NCBI RefSeq assembly: GCF_901827185.1 | Contig: NZ_LR594671.1 | Span: forward strand, 5,140,001-5,204,000 | Length of the DNA: 64,000 bases | Direction of reading: 5' to 3' | DNA from: Variovorax sp. PBL-E5 | GTDB taxonomy: Bacteria; Pseudomonadota; Gammaproteobacteria; Burkholderiales; Burkholderiaceae_C | In this document: positions 17,046 to 25,901 of the stretch, in pieces | Numbering within the stretch: the first letter of the stretch is position 1 | How the letters are laid out: every line of letters begins with the position of its first letter | The notes under the pieces: model-generated | The model's database searches: none | What the model saw: only the letters and a program-made list of their open reading frames with translations | Told to the model about the DNA's origin: nothing | Position numbers and translations under genes: made by a program

Positions 17046-17771
17046 ATGCGTTCGCCGATCGAGCTTCCCATGGCGCCCTCGCCCTTGCAGCCATGGACCG
17101 CCGAGATCTGGCTGCGGATCCGGCGCCATTTCGCACTGAAGCTGATCGGCACCACCGTCTTCACCTGGCTCTTCTTCATCGCCTACTTCCAGCTGCTGCG
17201 CCATCCGGTCCATGCGGTGACGGTGATGCCGCTGACCGCGCTCGACCACCTGATCCCGTTCCAGCCGCAGCTGCTCTTCGCCTACTTCTCGCTCTGGGTG
17301 TACATCGGCATCGCGCCCGGGCTGCAGCTGACTTTCCAGGAGCTGGTCGTCTACGGCCTCTGGGTCGGCGCGCTGTGCCTCACGGGGCTCGGCCTCTTCT
17401 ATGTCTGGCCGACGCAGATCCCGCCGCTCGACCTGGACGCCGCGGGCTTCCCCGGCTTCGCGATGCTGCAGGGGGTGGACGCGGCAGGCAACGCCTGCCC
17501 GTCGATGCACGTGGCGGCCGCGATCTTCACCGCCATCCGGATCGAGCAGGTGCTGCGCGAGGCGCGCACGCCGGCCGTGCTGCGGCTGCTCAACGCGGCC
17601 TGGTTCGTGGCCATCGCCTATTCGACGCTGGCGGTCAAGCAGCACGTGGTGCTGGACGCGGCCGCCGGCGCGCTGCTCGGCCTCGCCTTCGCGCTGGCCT
17701 CGCTGCGCTGGCGGCCCGCAGGGCGGCGCACACCAGCGCGGCGGATTGCAACGGATATCATCAGACCATGA
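17046..17771 (+). CDS. PAP2-superfamily membrane phosphatase
   Basis: 241 residues with about five or six spans. The PAP2 motifs are partly visible: CPSMHVA near residue 149 (the PSGH-type block with His) and STLAVKQHVVLDAAAG near 194-209 (the SR-H-D block, with Lys where Arg is common). Such enzymes remove phosphate from lipid or isoprenoid phosphates, or act as inositolphosphoryl transferases (AUR1-like). Start could also be the ATG at 17070. The stop overlaps the acyl carrier protein start by 4 nt, tying this phosphatase to the acyl-chain proteins that follow and suggesting a lipid-modifying pathway. Confidence 0.8.
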   Translation: MRSPIELPMAPSPLQPWTAEIWLRIRRHFALKLIGTTVFTWLFFIAYFQLLRHPVHAVTVMPLTALDHLIPFQPQLLFAYFSLWVYIGIAPGLQLTFQELVVYGLWVGALCLTGLGLFYVWPTQIPPLDLDAAGFPGFAMLQGVDAAGNACPSMHVAAAIFTAIRIEQVLREARTPAVLRLLNAAWFVAIAYSTLAVKQHVVLDAAAGALLGLAFALASLRWRPAGRRTPARRIATDIIRP

Positions 17772-18007
17772 GTTCGCTCAAAGAATTACAGGATCTGATC
17801 CACGAGAAGTACGGCATCGAGGCCTCGGCGCTGGATCCCGATGCCTCCATGCGAGAAAAGGGCTTCGACTCGCTCTCCCTGGTCGAATTCGTGTTCGCGA
17901 TCGAAGACCATTTCGGCATCACCATGCCCGATGACGACCCGAACATCGACACGCTGGCCCAACTGGCCGCCGTGGTCGACAAGGTCAAGGCGGCGCAAAC
18001 GACGTGA
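17768..18007 (+). CDS. acyl carrier protein
   Basis: 79 residues, a complete ACP. The phosphopantetheine attachment serine is Ser35 in GFDSLSLVEFVFAIEDHFGI-type sequence, followed by an acidic helix. It is distinct from the primary fatty acid ACP (AcpP), being more divergent around the DSL motif and placed outside a fab cluster. It is coupled on both sides: ATGA overlap with the PAP2 gene and GTGA overlap with the ketoacyl synthase gene. It probably carries an acyl chain for a dedicated secondary pathway. Confidence 0.92.
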   Translation: MSSLKELQDLIHEKYGIEASALDPDASMREKGFDSLSLVEFVFAIEDHFGITMPDDDPNIDTLAQLAAVVDKVKAAQTT

Positions 18008-19206
18008 ACCAGGTCGCCGTCACCGGGCTGGGCGTGATGGCGCCGCATGGCGATGACCCGGCTGCGCTGTTCGCGGCGCTGATGCGCGGCGAATCGGCGG
18101 TCAAGCCGATCCTGCCCGAACTCCCCAAGCCCGCCGCCGCCGCCGCCGCGCCCTTCGACCCCGCCGGCTGGTTCACCAAGCTGCAGCTCGCCGGCGTCGA
18201 CCGCGTCAGCCAGCTGGCGGTGGCCGCCGCCGACCTGGCGATGCGCGATGCGGGCGCGCAAGGCGATGTCGATCCCGAACGCATCGGCATCTACGCGGGC
18301 TGCGGCATGGGCGGCGCGTCCGCCCTCGAAACAGCCTACCGCGGCGGACCGCGCGTGCCGCCACTCACCATCCCCGCCTTCATGCCCAGCGCGCCGGCCT
18401 CGCACGTCGCGATGCGCCACGGCGTGCAGGGTCCGGTGCTGACCTATTCGGTCGCCTGCGCATCGTCGGCCGTGGCCATCGCCGAGGCGGCCAAGGCGGT
18501 GCAATGCGGCGATGTCGATCTCGCGATCGCCGGCGGCAGCGAGGCGCTGATCGTGCCCGGCGTGGTGCTGGCCTGGCAGGCGATGCAGACGCTGGCCGGC
18601 TTCGCGCCCGGCGAAGAGGCGAGCGCGGTGAAGCCCTTCGCCACCGACCGCAGCGGCTTCGCGCTCGGCGAGGGTGCCGCCTTCCTGATCCTCGAATCGG
18701 CCGAGCGTGCACGGCGGCGCGGCGCGCGCATCTATGCCGCGCTGGCCGGCTGGGGCCACAGCTGCGATGCGGTGCACCTGACCAAGCCCGACGCCCAGGG
18801 CCAGGGCCGCGCGCTGCGCGCGGCCCTGCGCAGCGCCGGCCTGCAGCCGGCCGACGTCGGCTACTGCAACGCGCACGGCACCGCCACGCGCATCGGCGAC
18901 GTGGTCGAGCGCGACGCGCTGGTCGCGGTCTGGGGCGAGGACATCGACCGGCTGCGCGTGAGTTCGACCAAGGCGCTGCACGGCCATCTGCTCGGCGCCG
19001 CCGGCGCGCTCGAAGCGCTGATCACCGTGCTTGCCCTGCACCAGCGCCGGCTGCCGCCGAACGCACACTGCGAAACGATCGACCCGGCCTGCAGCCTGAA
19101 CCTGGTGCGGGACACCGAAGCCGCCGCGCCGCAGCTCGAGGCCGCAATCAGCAATTCCTTCGCCTTCGGCGGGACGAACTCGGTGCTGCTGTTCCGGCGC
19201 GCCTGA
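18004..19206 (+). CDS. beta-ketoacyl-ACP synthase (KAS II-like)
   Basis: 400 residues with the complete catalytic triad of a decarboxylating ketosynthase: Cys152 (VACASS), His291 (NAHGTAT) and His326 (KALHGHLLGAAGA), plus the C-terminal SFAFGGTNS. It should extend an acyl chain on the neighbouring ACP with malonyl-ACP. GTG start at 18004 overlaps the ACP stop. There are no ketoreductase, dehydratase or acyltransferase genes nearby, so any product would need housekeeping fab enzymes to complete it or would remain a ketoacyl. Family is certain, product is not. Confidence 0.92.
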   Translation: MNQVAVTGLGVMAPHGDDPAALFAALMRGESAVKPILPELPKPAAAAAAPFDPAGWFTKLQLAGVDRVSQLAVAAADLAMRDAGAQGDVDPERIGIYAGCGMGGASALETAYRGGPRVPPLTIPAFMPSAPASHVAMRHGVQGPVLTYSVACASSAVAIAEAAKAVQCGDVDLAIAGGSEALIVPGVVLAWQAMQTLAGFAPGEEASAVKPFATDRSGFALGEGAAFLILESAERARRRGARIYAALAGWGHSCDAVHLTKPDAQGQGRALRAALRSAGLQPADVGYCNAHGTATRIGDVVERDALVAVWGEDIDRLRVSSTKALHGHLLGAAGALEALITVLALHQRRLPPNAHCETIDPACSLNLVRDTEAAAPQLEAAISNSFAFGGTNSVLLFRRA

Positions 19207-19261
19207 GCATCACGCCCAGGCCGGCACGGCCTTCGGCGGATGGATCATCTCGCCGCGCTCG

Positions 19262-21094
19262 TCATCCGTTGGCGCGCCGCCGCTCGGCGAGTGCCGTGCC
19301 CGGCGCCGCATCGAGCAGCGCAAAGGCCGAATCCATCTCGACCGCGTTCAGCACGCACAAGAGGCCGTGGTGCAGCTGGTTCGGCGAGACCGGCTTGTGC
19401 AAGAGCGGCACGCCGCTGGCGCGGGCTTCGCGCAGCCGCTGCGGCGCGGTGTCGCCGGTGATCAGGAGCGCTGGCAGCTCGGCGCCGAATTCCTCGCGCA
19501 GCAGGGCGATGGCCTCGGCGCCGGTGCGCAGCTCGCGCAGCCGGTAGTCGCTGATGACCAGGCCCGGCGGATGGGCGCGCGCCAGGGTCTGCGCCTCCTC
19601 GATGGAATCGGCCACGTCGCATTCGCAGCCCCAGGCGTTCAACAGCTGGCGCATGCCGGCGCGCACGGTCTCGTCGTCGTCGATCACCAGCACCCGCACG
19701 TCGAAGACGCGTGCGTGGCTTGGTGCGATGCCGAGCGTGCCGTCCGCCGCGGCCTGCTGGGCGACCGGCAGGCCGAGCCTGAAGACGCTGCCGCGTCCCG
19801 GCGTGGACGCCAGCGACAGCGTGTGCCCGAGCGCGCGCGCCAGCCCCTGCGCAATGGCCAGGCCGAGGCCGAGGCCCTTGCGGCGATCGCGCTCCGCATT
19901 GCCGAGCTGGTGGAACTCGCGAAAGATGTCCTGGTGCTGCGTCGGCTCGATGCCGATGCCGGTGTCCCACACTTCCAGCAGCACCTCGCTGCCGCGCGCG
20001 CGGCAGGCCACCAGCACGCCGCCCTGCTCGGTGTAGCGGATCGCGTTCGACACCAGGTTGCGCAGGATCAGCGCCACCAGCGCCGGGTCCGAGCGCACGA
20101 CGACCGGCGTTTCGCGCGAGCGGTAGACGATGCCCTTGGCATCGGCCTGCGGCGCCAGTTCGTTCTCGATCTTGTTGAGCAGCGGCTGCAGCGGGAAAGT
20201 CTGCATCTGCGGCTCGACCACGCCGGCCTCGATGCGCGAGAAATCGAGCAGCGTGTCGAGCATCTCGGCCGAGGCCTGCCAGGTGGCGCGCGCGTTGGCC
20301 AGCGCGTCGTACTGGCTGGCCGACAGCTTGCTGCGCGCCAGTACCTCGAGGAACAGGCCCTGCGCGTGGATCGGCTGGCGCAGGTCGTGGCTGGCCGCCG
20401 CGAGGAAGCGGGACTTGGCGAGGTTGGCCTCGTCGGCCACGCGATGCGCGGCCTGGGCATGCTCGGTCTCGACGCGCAGGCGCTCGATCAGTTCGAGGTT
20501 CTCGAAGCGCAGCGCGATCGCCGCGCGCGCCGCACGCGAACTGTTGCGCGCCTGCCCCAGCAGCGTGGCCACGTACAGGAGGCCAGCCACCCCCAGCGCG
20601 TTGTAGGCGCGGTCGCCGAGCAGCCACAGCTTGGACGCCAGCACGATCAGCTCGACGGCGCCGAAGACGACGAACACGGGCAGCACCGGCGCCAGCGAGG
20701 ACATCGAACTCCCCGCGATGCCCGCCAGCACGGCGACCACCAGGATGCTGCCGGCGACGGTGGTCGTGCCCAGCGTGGCCCAGGCCAGCGCGCCCCAGGC
20801 CGCGGCATCGACGGCGTTCAACACGATCTGCCGCCAGACCAGCGCGCGTGCGCGCTCCTGCGCGATGACCGAGGCCAGCAGGCGCCGCGCGTCGCGGGCG
20901 CAGTAGAGCTTGATCAGGATCACGGCCCCGCACCATGCCCGCAGCGCGAGCTGGTTGGCGTCGTTGGACAGGATCCCCACCAGCAGCAGCGCGAGCAGGA
21001 TCGACGGAACGACCGAGCTGCCCACGTTGCCCAGCTGCAGCCGCAACTGCTCGACCAGCGTGCGTCCGTCGGCGAGCCGCAATGGATCAGTCAA
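19262..21094 (-). CDS. hybrid sensor histidine kinase with C-terminal receiver
   Basis: 610 residues. The first 190 residues contain several membrane spans with no recognisable sensor domain. A histidine phosphoacceptor box AAASHDLRQPIHAQG follows, then ATPase motifs NLVSNAIRYT, DTGIGIE and GLGLGLAI. The C-terminal receiver (VRVLVIDDDE near the start, acceptor Asp in VISDYRL, Lys in HKPV) is complete. No ATG fits the N-terminus; a TTG at 21094 that overlaps the response regulator stop by 8 nt is the best start. The frame is open to 21172. Paired with the response regulator gene upstream on the same strand. Confidence 0.88.
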   Translation of the reverse strand: MTDPLRLADGRTLVEQLRLQLGNVGSSVVPSILLALLLVGILSNDANQLALRAWCGAVILIKLYCARDARRLLASVIAQERARALVWRQIVLNAVDAAAWGALAWATLGTTTVAGSILVVAVLAGIAGSSMSSLAPVLPVFVVFGAVELIVLASKLWLLGDRAYNALGVAGLLYVATLLGQARNSSRAARAAIALRFENLELIERLRVETEHAQAAHRVADEANLAKSRFLAAASHDLRQPIHAQGLFLEVLARSKLSASQYDALANARATWQASAEMLDTLLDFSRIEAGVVEPQMQTFPLQPLLNKIENELAPQADAKGIVYRSRETPVVVRSDPALVALILRNLVSNAIRYTEQGGVLVACRARGSEVLLEVWDTGIGIEPTQHQDIFREFHQLGNAERDRRKGLGLGLAIAQGLARALGHTLSLASTPGRGSVFRLGLPVAQQAAADGTLGIAPSHARVFDVRVLVIDDDETVRAGMRQLLNAWGCECDVADSIEEAQTLARAHPPGLVISDYRLRELRTGAEAIALLREEFGAELPALLITGDTAPQRLREARASGVPLLHKPVSPNQLHHGLLCVLNAVEMDSAFALLDAAPGTALAERRRANG

Positions 21095-21707
21095 CCAGCC
21101 CCCTGCGGCGCGCAGCGAAACCCGCCTCAGACCGGCTCGACACCTGCAGCGCCGACAGCACCGCCTGCACATGGCCGCGCACCGTGTTCTCCGAGAGATT
21201 GAGCCGCCGGCCGATCACCTTGTTCGGGAGCCCCTGGCACACCAGGTCGAGCACCTCGCTCTGGCGCGGCGTCAGGCGCTGCCGCGCGTCGTCGCCTTCG
21301 CCCGGCGGTGCGAGCGCGGTCGACGCGGAGGCGACCGGCAGGCCCTTTCGCAGCTGATCGATGACGCCGAGGATCCGGTCCGCCGGCTCGGCCTTGGACA
21401 CGAAGGCGGCCGCGCCGCGCTCCATCGCGAGGCGGACGTTCTTGTGGGCGACGTCGGAAGAGAGGATGACGACCAGCGCCTGCGGCCACTTGCGCTTGAC
21501 CAGCGCGATGCCTTCCAGGCCGTTGAGGCCCTGCAGCTGGATGTCCAGGAGCACCAGCGACGGGTTCTCGATCGGCGAGCGCATGGCCTCGTCGAGCGAG
21601 GCCGCTTCCGCCGTCTCCAGGTCCGCAATGCCTGCGGCCAGCACCATGCGCAGTCCGCAGCGGAACAGCGCATGGTCGTCGATGAGAAGGATTCTGGGCG
21701 GCAGCAT
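21087..21707 (-). CDS. NarL/FixJ-type response regulator
   Basis: 206 residues: receiver domain with acidic pocket LLIDDHALFR, phosphoacceptor Asp55 (VLLDIQLQG) and switch Ser/Lys (LSSD, VSKAEP), then a LuxR-type helix-turn-helix LTPRQSEVLDLVCQGLPNKVIGRRL near residues 144-168. It is the likely partner of the overlapping hybrid kinase. It is divergent from the small gene at 21857, with a 149-bp gap containing the palindrome GTCCA-AA-TGGAC at 21769-21780. Confidence 0.92.
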   Translation of the reverse strand: MLPPRILLIDDHALFRCGLRMVLAAGIADLETAEAASLDEAMRSPIENPSLVLLDIQLQGLNGLEGIALVKRKWPQALVVILSSDVAHKNVRLAMERGAAAFVSKAEPADRILGVIDQLRKGLPVASASTALAPPGEGDDARQRLTPRQSEVLDLVCQGLPNKVIGRRLNLSENTVRGHVQAVLSALQVSSRSEAGFAARRRGLVD

Positions 21708-21856
21708 GAAGGCGTTGCGATTGTCGAAGGCGCATTCATTCTGCGTCAGTCCGCCGGGCCTTCATCCGGTCCAAATGGACTATTTACCTGCCGCGGCGCG
21801 AGCGCGACCATCGGGTGGCCAACAATTTCACGAATGCCCTCCTCTTTGCCCGCCGA

Positions 21857-22138
21857 ATGAAGCCCTTGATCGAAATCCACCGCATCGGACCGGGTGGCTA
21901 CGCCTACCGCATCAGCGCCCTCGGCTCGGACGCGCAGGAGTCAGGCGAGAGCGGAACCTTCGATTCGCTGGCGCGCTGCCTGTTCGACGCCGGCGCCTCG
22001 CTCGATCACTACTTCGCGCGCGTCGATCTCAAGCTCGAAGGCATGTTCATCGGCGCCTGCACCACCGATGTCCTGCGCCGCGACCCGCAGGCCGTGGCCC
22101 GGCGCATCCAGCAGCACTTCCAGCCGGCCTCGGCCTGA
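21857..22138 (+). CDS. small protein of unknown function
   Basis: 93 residues from ATG 21857; a GTG at 21815 would add 14 residues. Neither has a clear ribosome binding site. The sequence is soluble, with alternating short strands (IEIHRIGPGGYAYRISALG, VDLKLEGMFIGACTTDVL) and a terminal helix DPQAVARRIQQHF. I do not recognise a family. It ends one base before the stop of the convergent LysR gene. Codon use looks like the neighbours, so I regard it as a real gene. Confidence 0.55.
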   Translation: MKPLIEIHRIGPGGYAYRISALGSDAQESGESGTFDSLARCLFDAGASLDHYFARVDLKLEGMFIGACTTDVLRRDPQAVARRIQQHFQPASA

Positions 22139-23050
22139 TCAACCCTCTTTCAGCGCGCGCCGCAGCGCGTCGATGAAGCTCTGGCTCGCGGCCGACAGCG
22201 AGCGCCCGCGCTTGGTCACAACCGAAATGTCGCGCGACACGCGCGGTGCGGTGATGGGCCGGATGACCAGCGCCGGATCGCCCGCAGCCCTGGCGAAGGC
22301 CGAGGGCATGATCGACGGCCCCATGCCGCACGCCGTCATCCACAGCGCGGTCGACAGGAAAGACACTTCGTTGACGATCTCGAGCACCACGCCCGCGCCC
22401 GCCGCGGTGCCGTCGATCAGCGGACGGATGCCGTAGCCGGGCCGCACGGTGATCACCGGATGGCCGGCGAGGTCGGTCCAGCGCACCGCCTTCTTCGCCG
22501 CCGCCGCCAGCGGATGGTCGCGCGTGCATACCAGCGCCAGGTGGTCGCGCAGCAGGGTCTGGGTCTCGACCTCGGCGCCCGACCGCTCGGGCGTGCCGAT
22601 GCCGAAGTCGACATGCTCGCCGATGATGCGCGAGACGAACTGGTCGGGCGCGCAGTCGTCCACCACCACGCGCACCTGCGGATGCGCCTGGCCGAAGCGC
22701 CGGATGGCGGTCGGCATCAGGAACGAGGCCAGCGTCGGCGTGATCGCCAGGCAGACGCGGCCGCGCTGCAGCGTCGACAGTTCGCGAAAGCCGGCGCTCA
22801 GCGAGTCGACGTCGCGCAGGATGCGCTCGGCCGTGGCCAGCATCTCCGCCGCCGCGGCCGTGGGCTGCAGCGAGCGCGTGGTGCGGTCGAACAGCCGCGC
22901 GCCCAGGCCGTCCTCGAGCTGGCGGATCAGCATGCTCACCGCCGACTGCGTGACATAGAGCTTCTCGGCCGCGGCGCCGAGCTTGCGCAACTGGTGCACG
23001 GCAAGGAAGGCGCGCAGCTGCTTGATCGTCGGGCTGAATTTGGGACTCAT
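22139..23050 (-). CDS. LysR-family regulator of the divergent Bug/monooxygenase genes
   Basis: 303 residues. Helix-turn-helix at about residues 18-45 (AVHQLRKLGAAAEKLYVTQSAVSMLIRQLE) and a full effector domain with LAITPTLASFLMPTAIRRF near residue 103. It is divergent from a Bug binding-protein gene and an FAD monooxygenase, with a 95-bp AT-rich gap that carries a perfect 8-bp inverted repeat (23066-23096). Control of the divergent catabolic genes and autoregulation are the standard LysR expectation. The ligand is probably the aromatic or dicarboxylic compound handled by those genes. Confidence 0.92.
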   Translation of the reverse strand: MSPKFSPTIKQLRAFLAVHQLRKLGAAAEKLYVTQSAVSMLIRQLEDGLGARLFDRTTRSLQPTAAAAEMLATAERILRDVDSLSAGFRELSTLQRGRVCLAITPTLASFLMPTAIRRFGQAHPQVRVVVDDCAPDQFVSRIIGEHVDFGIGTPERSGAEVETQTLLRDHLALVCTRDHPLAAAAKKAVRWTDLAGHPVITVRPGYGIRPLIDGTAAGAGVVLEIVNEVSFLSTALWMTACGMGPSIMPSAFARAAGDPALVIRPITAPRVSRDISVVTKRGRSLSAASQSFIDALRRALKEG

Positions 23051-23065
23051 CAGAAAACATCATAT

Positions 23066-23096
23066 TTCATTCGGAATTTATTGATTTACGAATGAA
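23066..23096. promoter_or_regulatory. putative LysR operator in the divergent promoter region
   Basis: TTCATTCG (23066-23073) and CGAATGAA (23089-23096) are exact inverted copies separated by 15 AT-rich bases. The site lies between the divergent LysR gene (start 23050) and the Bug gene (start 23146). The inner TTCG-N15-CGAA spacing is compatible with a LysR dimer site (T-N11-A class). It begins 16 bp from the LysR start, suitable for autorepression. Confidence 0.6.
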
Positions 23097-23145
23097 TGGC
23101 CTTGTCGTCCAATGCGCGGCTGGAGACAAAACCGAAGGACCCTCG

Positions 23146-24132
23146 ATGAAGAAACTTGCCCGCGCCCTGGGCCTGATCGCCGCCGGCTGTGCGCTGCTGG
23201 CAGGCCCCGCATCCGCACAGACGCAGGCCGCGGCCTTTCCCGACAAGCCGATCCACATGGTCGTCACCTTCCCGCCCGGCGGCAGCGCCGATGCGGTGGT
23301 GCGCATGCTGGTGCCCAGGCTCAACGCATCGCTCGGGCAGCCGGTGGTGGTCGACAACCGGCCCGGCGCCGGCGGCAACGTCGGCCTCGCGCTGGTCGCC
23401 AAGGCGGCGGGCGACGGCTACACGGTCGGGGTCGGCGCGGCCGGCGCGCTGTCGGCCAACATCAGCCTCTATGCGCAGATGCCCTTCGATCCGATCAAGG
23501 ACTTCAAGCCGGTCGGCATGCTGGCCGCGATTCCGTTCGTGATCGTCGGTCATCCGTCGCTCGGCGCGAAGGATCTTCACGCGCTGATCGAGATGGCACG
23601 CGCCCAGCCGGGCAAGCTCGCGATCGGCCATGGCGGCAACGGCACGGCGATGCATCTGTCGGCGGCGCTCTTCGGCCAGATGGCCAACGTGAAGCTGACC
23701 GAAGTGCCCTACCGCGGCTCCGGCCCGGCGGCACTCGATGCGATGGGCGGCCAGATCCCGCTCGCGGTGGTCGACCTGCCGTCCTCGCTGCAACAGATCA
23801 AGAGCGGCAAGCTGATCGCCTATGCGGTCACCAGCCCAGAGCGGCTGCCGATGCTGCCCGACGTGCCGACCGTGGCCGAGGCCGGACTGCCGGGCTACGA
23901 CTCGACCGGCTGGTTCGGCGTGGTGGCGCCCGCCGACACGCCGCCGGCGGTCGTGACACGGCTCAACGCGGCCATCGTCGCCGCGCTCAACGACGAGCAG
24001 ATCAAGACCACGATGCGCAACCTCGGCGTCGAGCCCGCGCCCGACACGCCCGAGGCCTTCGGCAACTACATCCGCTCCGAAACGACGAAGTGGCGCAAGG
24101 TCATCCAGACCGCGCACATCAAGCTCGACTGA
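23146..24132 (+). CDS. Bug-family periplasmic solute-binding protein
   Basis: 328 residues with a Sec signal peptide ending ASAQTQA near residue 25, then the TctC/Bug fold: FPDKPIHMVVTFPPGGSADAVVR near 30-52, VVDNRPGAGGNVG near 70-82, YRGSGPAALDAMGGQIPLAVVD. These proteins bind carboxylated compounds in the periplasm. ATG at 23146 has AAGGA 8 nt upstream; an ATG at 23092 lies inside the operator region and is rejected. No TctA/TctB permease gene is near, as is common in Burkholderiales where one permease serves many Bug proteins or the protein acts as a sensor. It is 7 bp from the monooxygenase gene. Confidence 0.9.
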   Translation: MKKLARALGLIAAGCALLAGPASAQTQAAAFPDKPIHMVVTFPPGGSADAVVRMLVPRLNASLGQPVVVDNRPGAGGNVGLALVAKAAGDGYTVGVGAAGALSANISLYAQMPFDPIKDFKPVGMLAAIPFVIVGHPSLGAKDLHALIEMARAQPGKLAIGHGGNGTAMHLSAALFGQMANVKLTEVPYRGSGPAALDAMGGQIPLAVVDLPSSLQQIKSGKLIAYAVTSPERLPMLPDVPTVAEAGLPGYDSTGWFGVVAPADTPPAVVTRLNAAIVAALNDEQIKTTMRNLGVEPAPDTPEAFGNYIRSETTKWRKVIQTAHIKLD

Positions 24133-24139
24133 CACCCCG

Positions 24140-25801
24140 ATGACCAACGAAGAACTGAAGACCGACGTGCTGATCGTCGGCGGCGGCCCCGTGGGCCTCA
24201 CGCTCGCGATGGACCTGGCCTCGCGCGGCGTGAAGGTGGTGATCGCCGAGATCCGCCGCTACGCCGAGCCGCCGAACGTGAAGTGCAACCACGTGGCGGC
24301 GCGCACGATGGAAGTGTTCCGCCGCCTCGGCGTGGCGCAGAAGCTGCGCGACACCGGGCTGCCGGCGGACCATCCGAACGACGTCGCGTTCCGCACCGCC
24401 GTGACCGGCATCGAACTCACGCGCATCCCGATCCCGTGCCGGCGCGACCGCTACACCGAAACCCAAGGCCCCGACGCCTGGTGGCCGACGCCGGAGCCGC
24501 CGCACCGCATCAACCAGATCTTTCTCGAGCCGGTACTGCTCGAGCACACGGCCGCGCTGCCGGGCGTGACGCTGCTCAACCGCACGCAGGTCACGGACTT
24601 CACGCAGGACGACGACGGCGTCGTCGCGACCGCGGCCGATCTCGATGCCGGCACCACGCGCCGCATCCGCGCGCGCTACATGGTGGGCTGCGACGGCGGC
24701 GCCTCGGGCGTGCGCAAGCAGATCGGCGCCAGGCTCGAAGGCACGGCCGTGATCCAGCGCGTGCAGTCGACCTACATCCGCGCGCCGCAGCTGCGCGCGA
24801 TGATTCCCGGCAAGCCGGCCTGGTCGTACTACGCGGTCAACCCGCGCCGCTGCGGCACGATGTTCGCGATCGACGGCCACGAGACCTGGCTGGTGCACAA
24901 CCACCTGAATCCCGACGAACCCGAGTTCGACTCGGTCGACCGCGACCGCTCGATCCGCGAGATCCTCGGCGTCGGGCCCGACTTCGCGTACGAGGTGATC
25001 AGCAAGGAAGACTGGGTCGGCCGCCGCCTGGTCGCCGACCGCTTTCGCAACGGCCGCGTCTTCCTCGCCGGCGATGCGGCGCACCTGTGGGTGCCGTATG
25101 CGGGCTACGGCATGAACGCGGGCATCGCCGATGCGGTCAACCTCTCGTGGCTGCTCGCGGCCCGCGTGCAGGGCTGGGCCGACGAGCGCATCCTCGATGC
25201 CTACGAGGCCGAGCGCCAGCCGATCACCGAGCAGGTCTCCCAGTTCGCGATGGACCATGCGCAGAAGATGATCCGCGCCCGCCGTGCCGTGCCGCAGAAC
25301 ATCGAGGCGCCCGGTGCCGAGGGCGACGCGCTGCGCGCCGAGATCGGCCGCGAGGCCTATGAACTCAACGTGCAGCAGTTCTGCTGCGGCGGCCTCAACT
25401 TCGGCTACTTCTACACCGGCTCGCCGATCATCGAGACCGACGGCGAGGCGCCGCCGGCCTATTCGATGGGCGGCTTCACGCCGTCGACGGTGCCGGGCTG
25501 CCGCGCGCCGCATTTCTGGCTGGCCGACGGGCGCTCGCTCTACGACGCCTTCGGGCCGGGCTACACGCTGCTGCGCTTCGATCGCCGCACGCAGGTCGCG
25601 GCGCTGGAACAGGCCGCGCAGCAGTGCGGCATGTCGGTCGCGCTGGTCGATGTCGATGCGCCCGAGGTACCCACGGCGTACCGGCATCGCCTCGTGCTGT
25701 GCCGCGCGGACCAGCACGTGGCATGGCGCGGCGACCGGCTTCCGGCTGATGTGGCGGCGCTGGTGGCGCGGCTGCGAGGAATGGCGCCGGCCGGCGCCTG
25801 A
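24140..25801 (+). CDS. FAD-dependent aromatic-type monooxygenase (class A)
   Basis: 553 residues. FAD fingerprint GGGPVGLTLAMDLASRG near residues 14-30, the DG motif MVGCDGGASGVRKQ near 181-194, and the second FAD motif FLAGDAAHLWVPYAGYGMNAGIADAVNLSW near 310-339. A C-terminal thioredoxin-like extension (about 440-550) is typical of phenol hydroxylase and MhpA-like members. It would hydroxylate an aromatic ring using NAD(P)H and O2. It follows the Bug gene by 7 bp under the divergent LysR. The substrate cannot be read from sequence; no ring-cleavage genes are close, so the pathway must continue elsewhere. Confidence 0.88.
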   Translation: MTNEELKTDVLIVGGGPVGLTLAMDLASRGVKVVIAEIRRYAEPPNVKCNHVAARTMEVFRRLGVAQKLRDTGLPADHPNDVAFRTAVTGIELTRIPIPCRRDRYTETQGPDAWWPTPEPPHRINQIFLEPVLLEHTAALPGVTLLNRTQVTDFTQDDDGVVATAADLDAGTTRRIRARYMVGCDGGASGVRKQIGARLEGTAVIQRVQSTYIRAPQLRAMIPGKPAWSYYAVNPRRCGTMFAIDGHETWLVHNHLNPDEPEFDSVDRDRSIREILGVGPDFAYEVISKEDWVGRRLVADRFRNGRVFLAGDAAHLWVPYAGYGMNAGIADAVNLSWLLAARVQGWADERILDAYEAERQPITEQVSQFAMDHAQKMIRARRAVPQNIEAPGAEGDALRAEIGREAYELNVQQFCCGGLNFGYFYTGSPIIETDGEAPPAYSMGGFTPSTVPGCRAPHFWLADGRSLYDAFGPGYTLLRFDRRTQVAALEQAAQQCGMSVALVDVDAPEVPTAYRHRLVLCRADQHVAWRGDRLPADVAALVARLRGMAPAGA

Positions 25802-25901
25802 GGCGGCGAACGGCGGCACTACCCCTTCGGCCATAGGCCGGCTCGCCATGATGACGGCGAAGGCCAAGGCATGCCATCCTCGCGCACTCAGGAGGATTGC
25901 C

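Noticed and set aside
21769..21780. GTCCA-AA-TGGAC palindrome between the response regulator and the small gene
   Set aside because: Short arms and no second copy seen; noted in the gene entry but not claimed as an operator.
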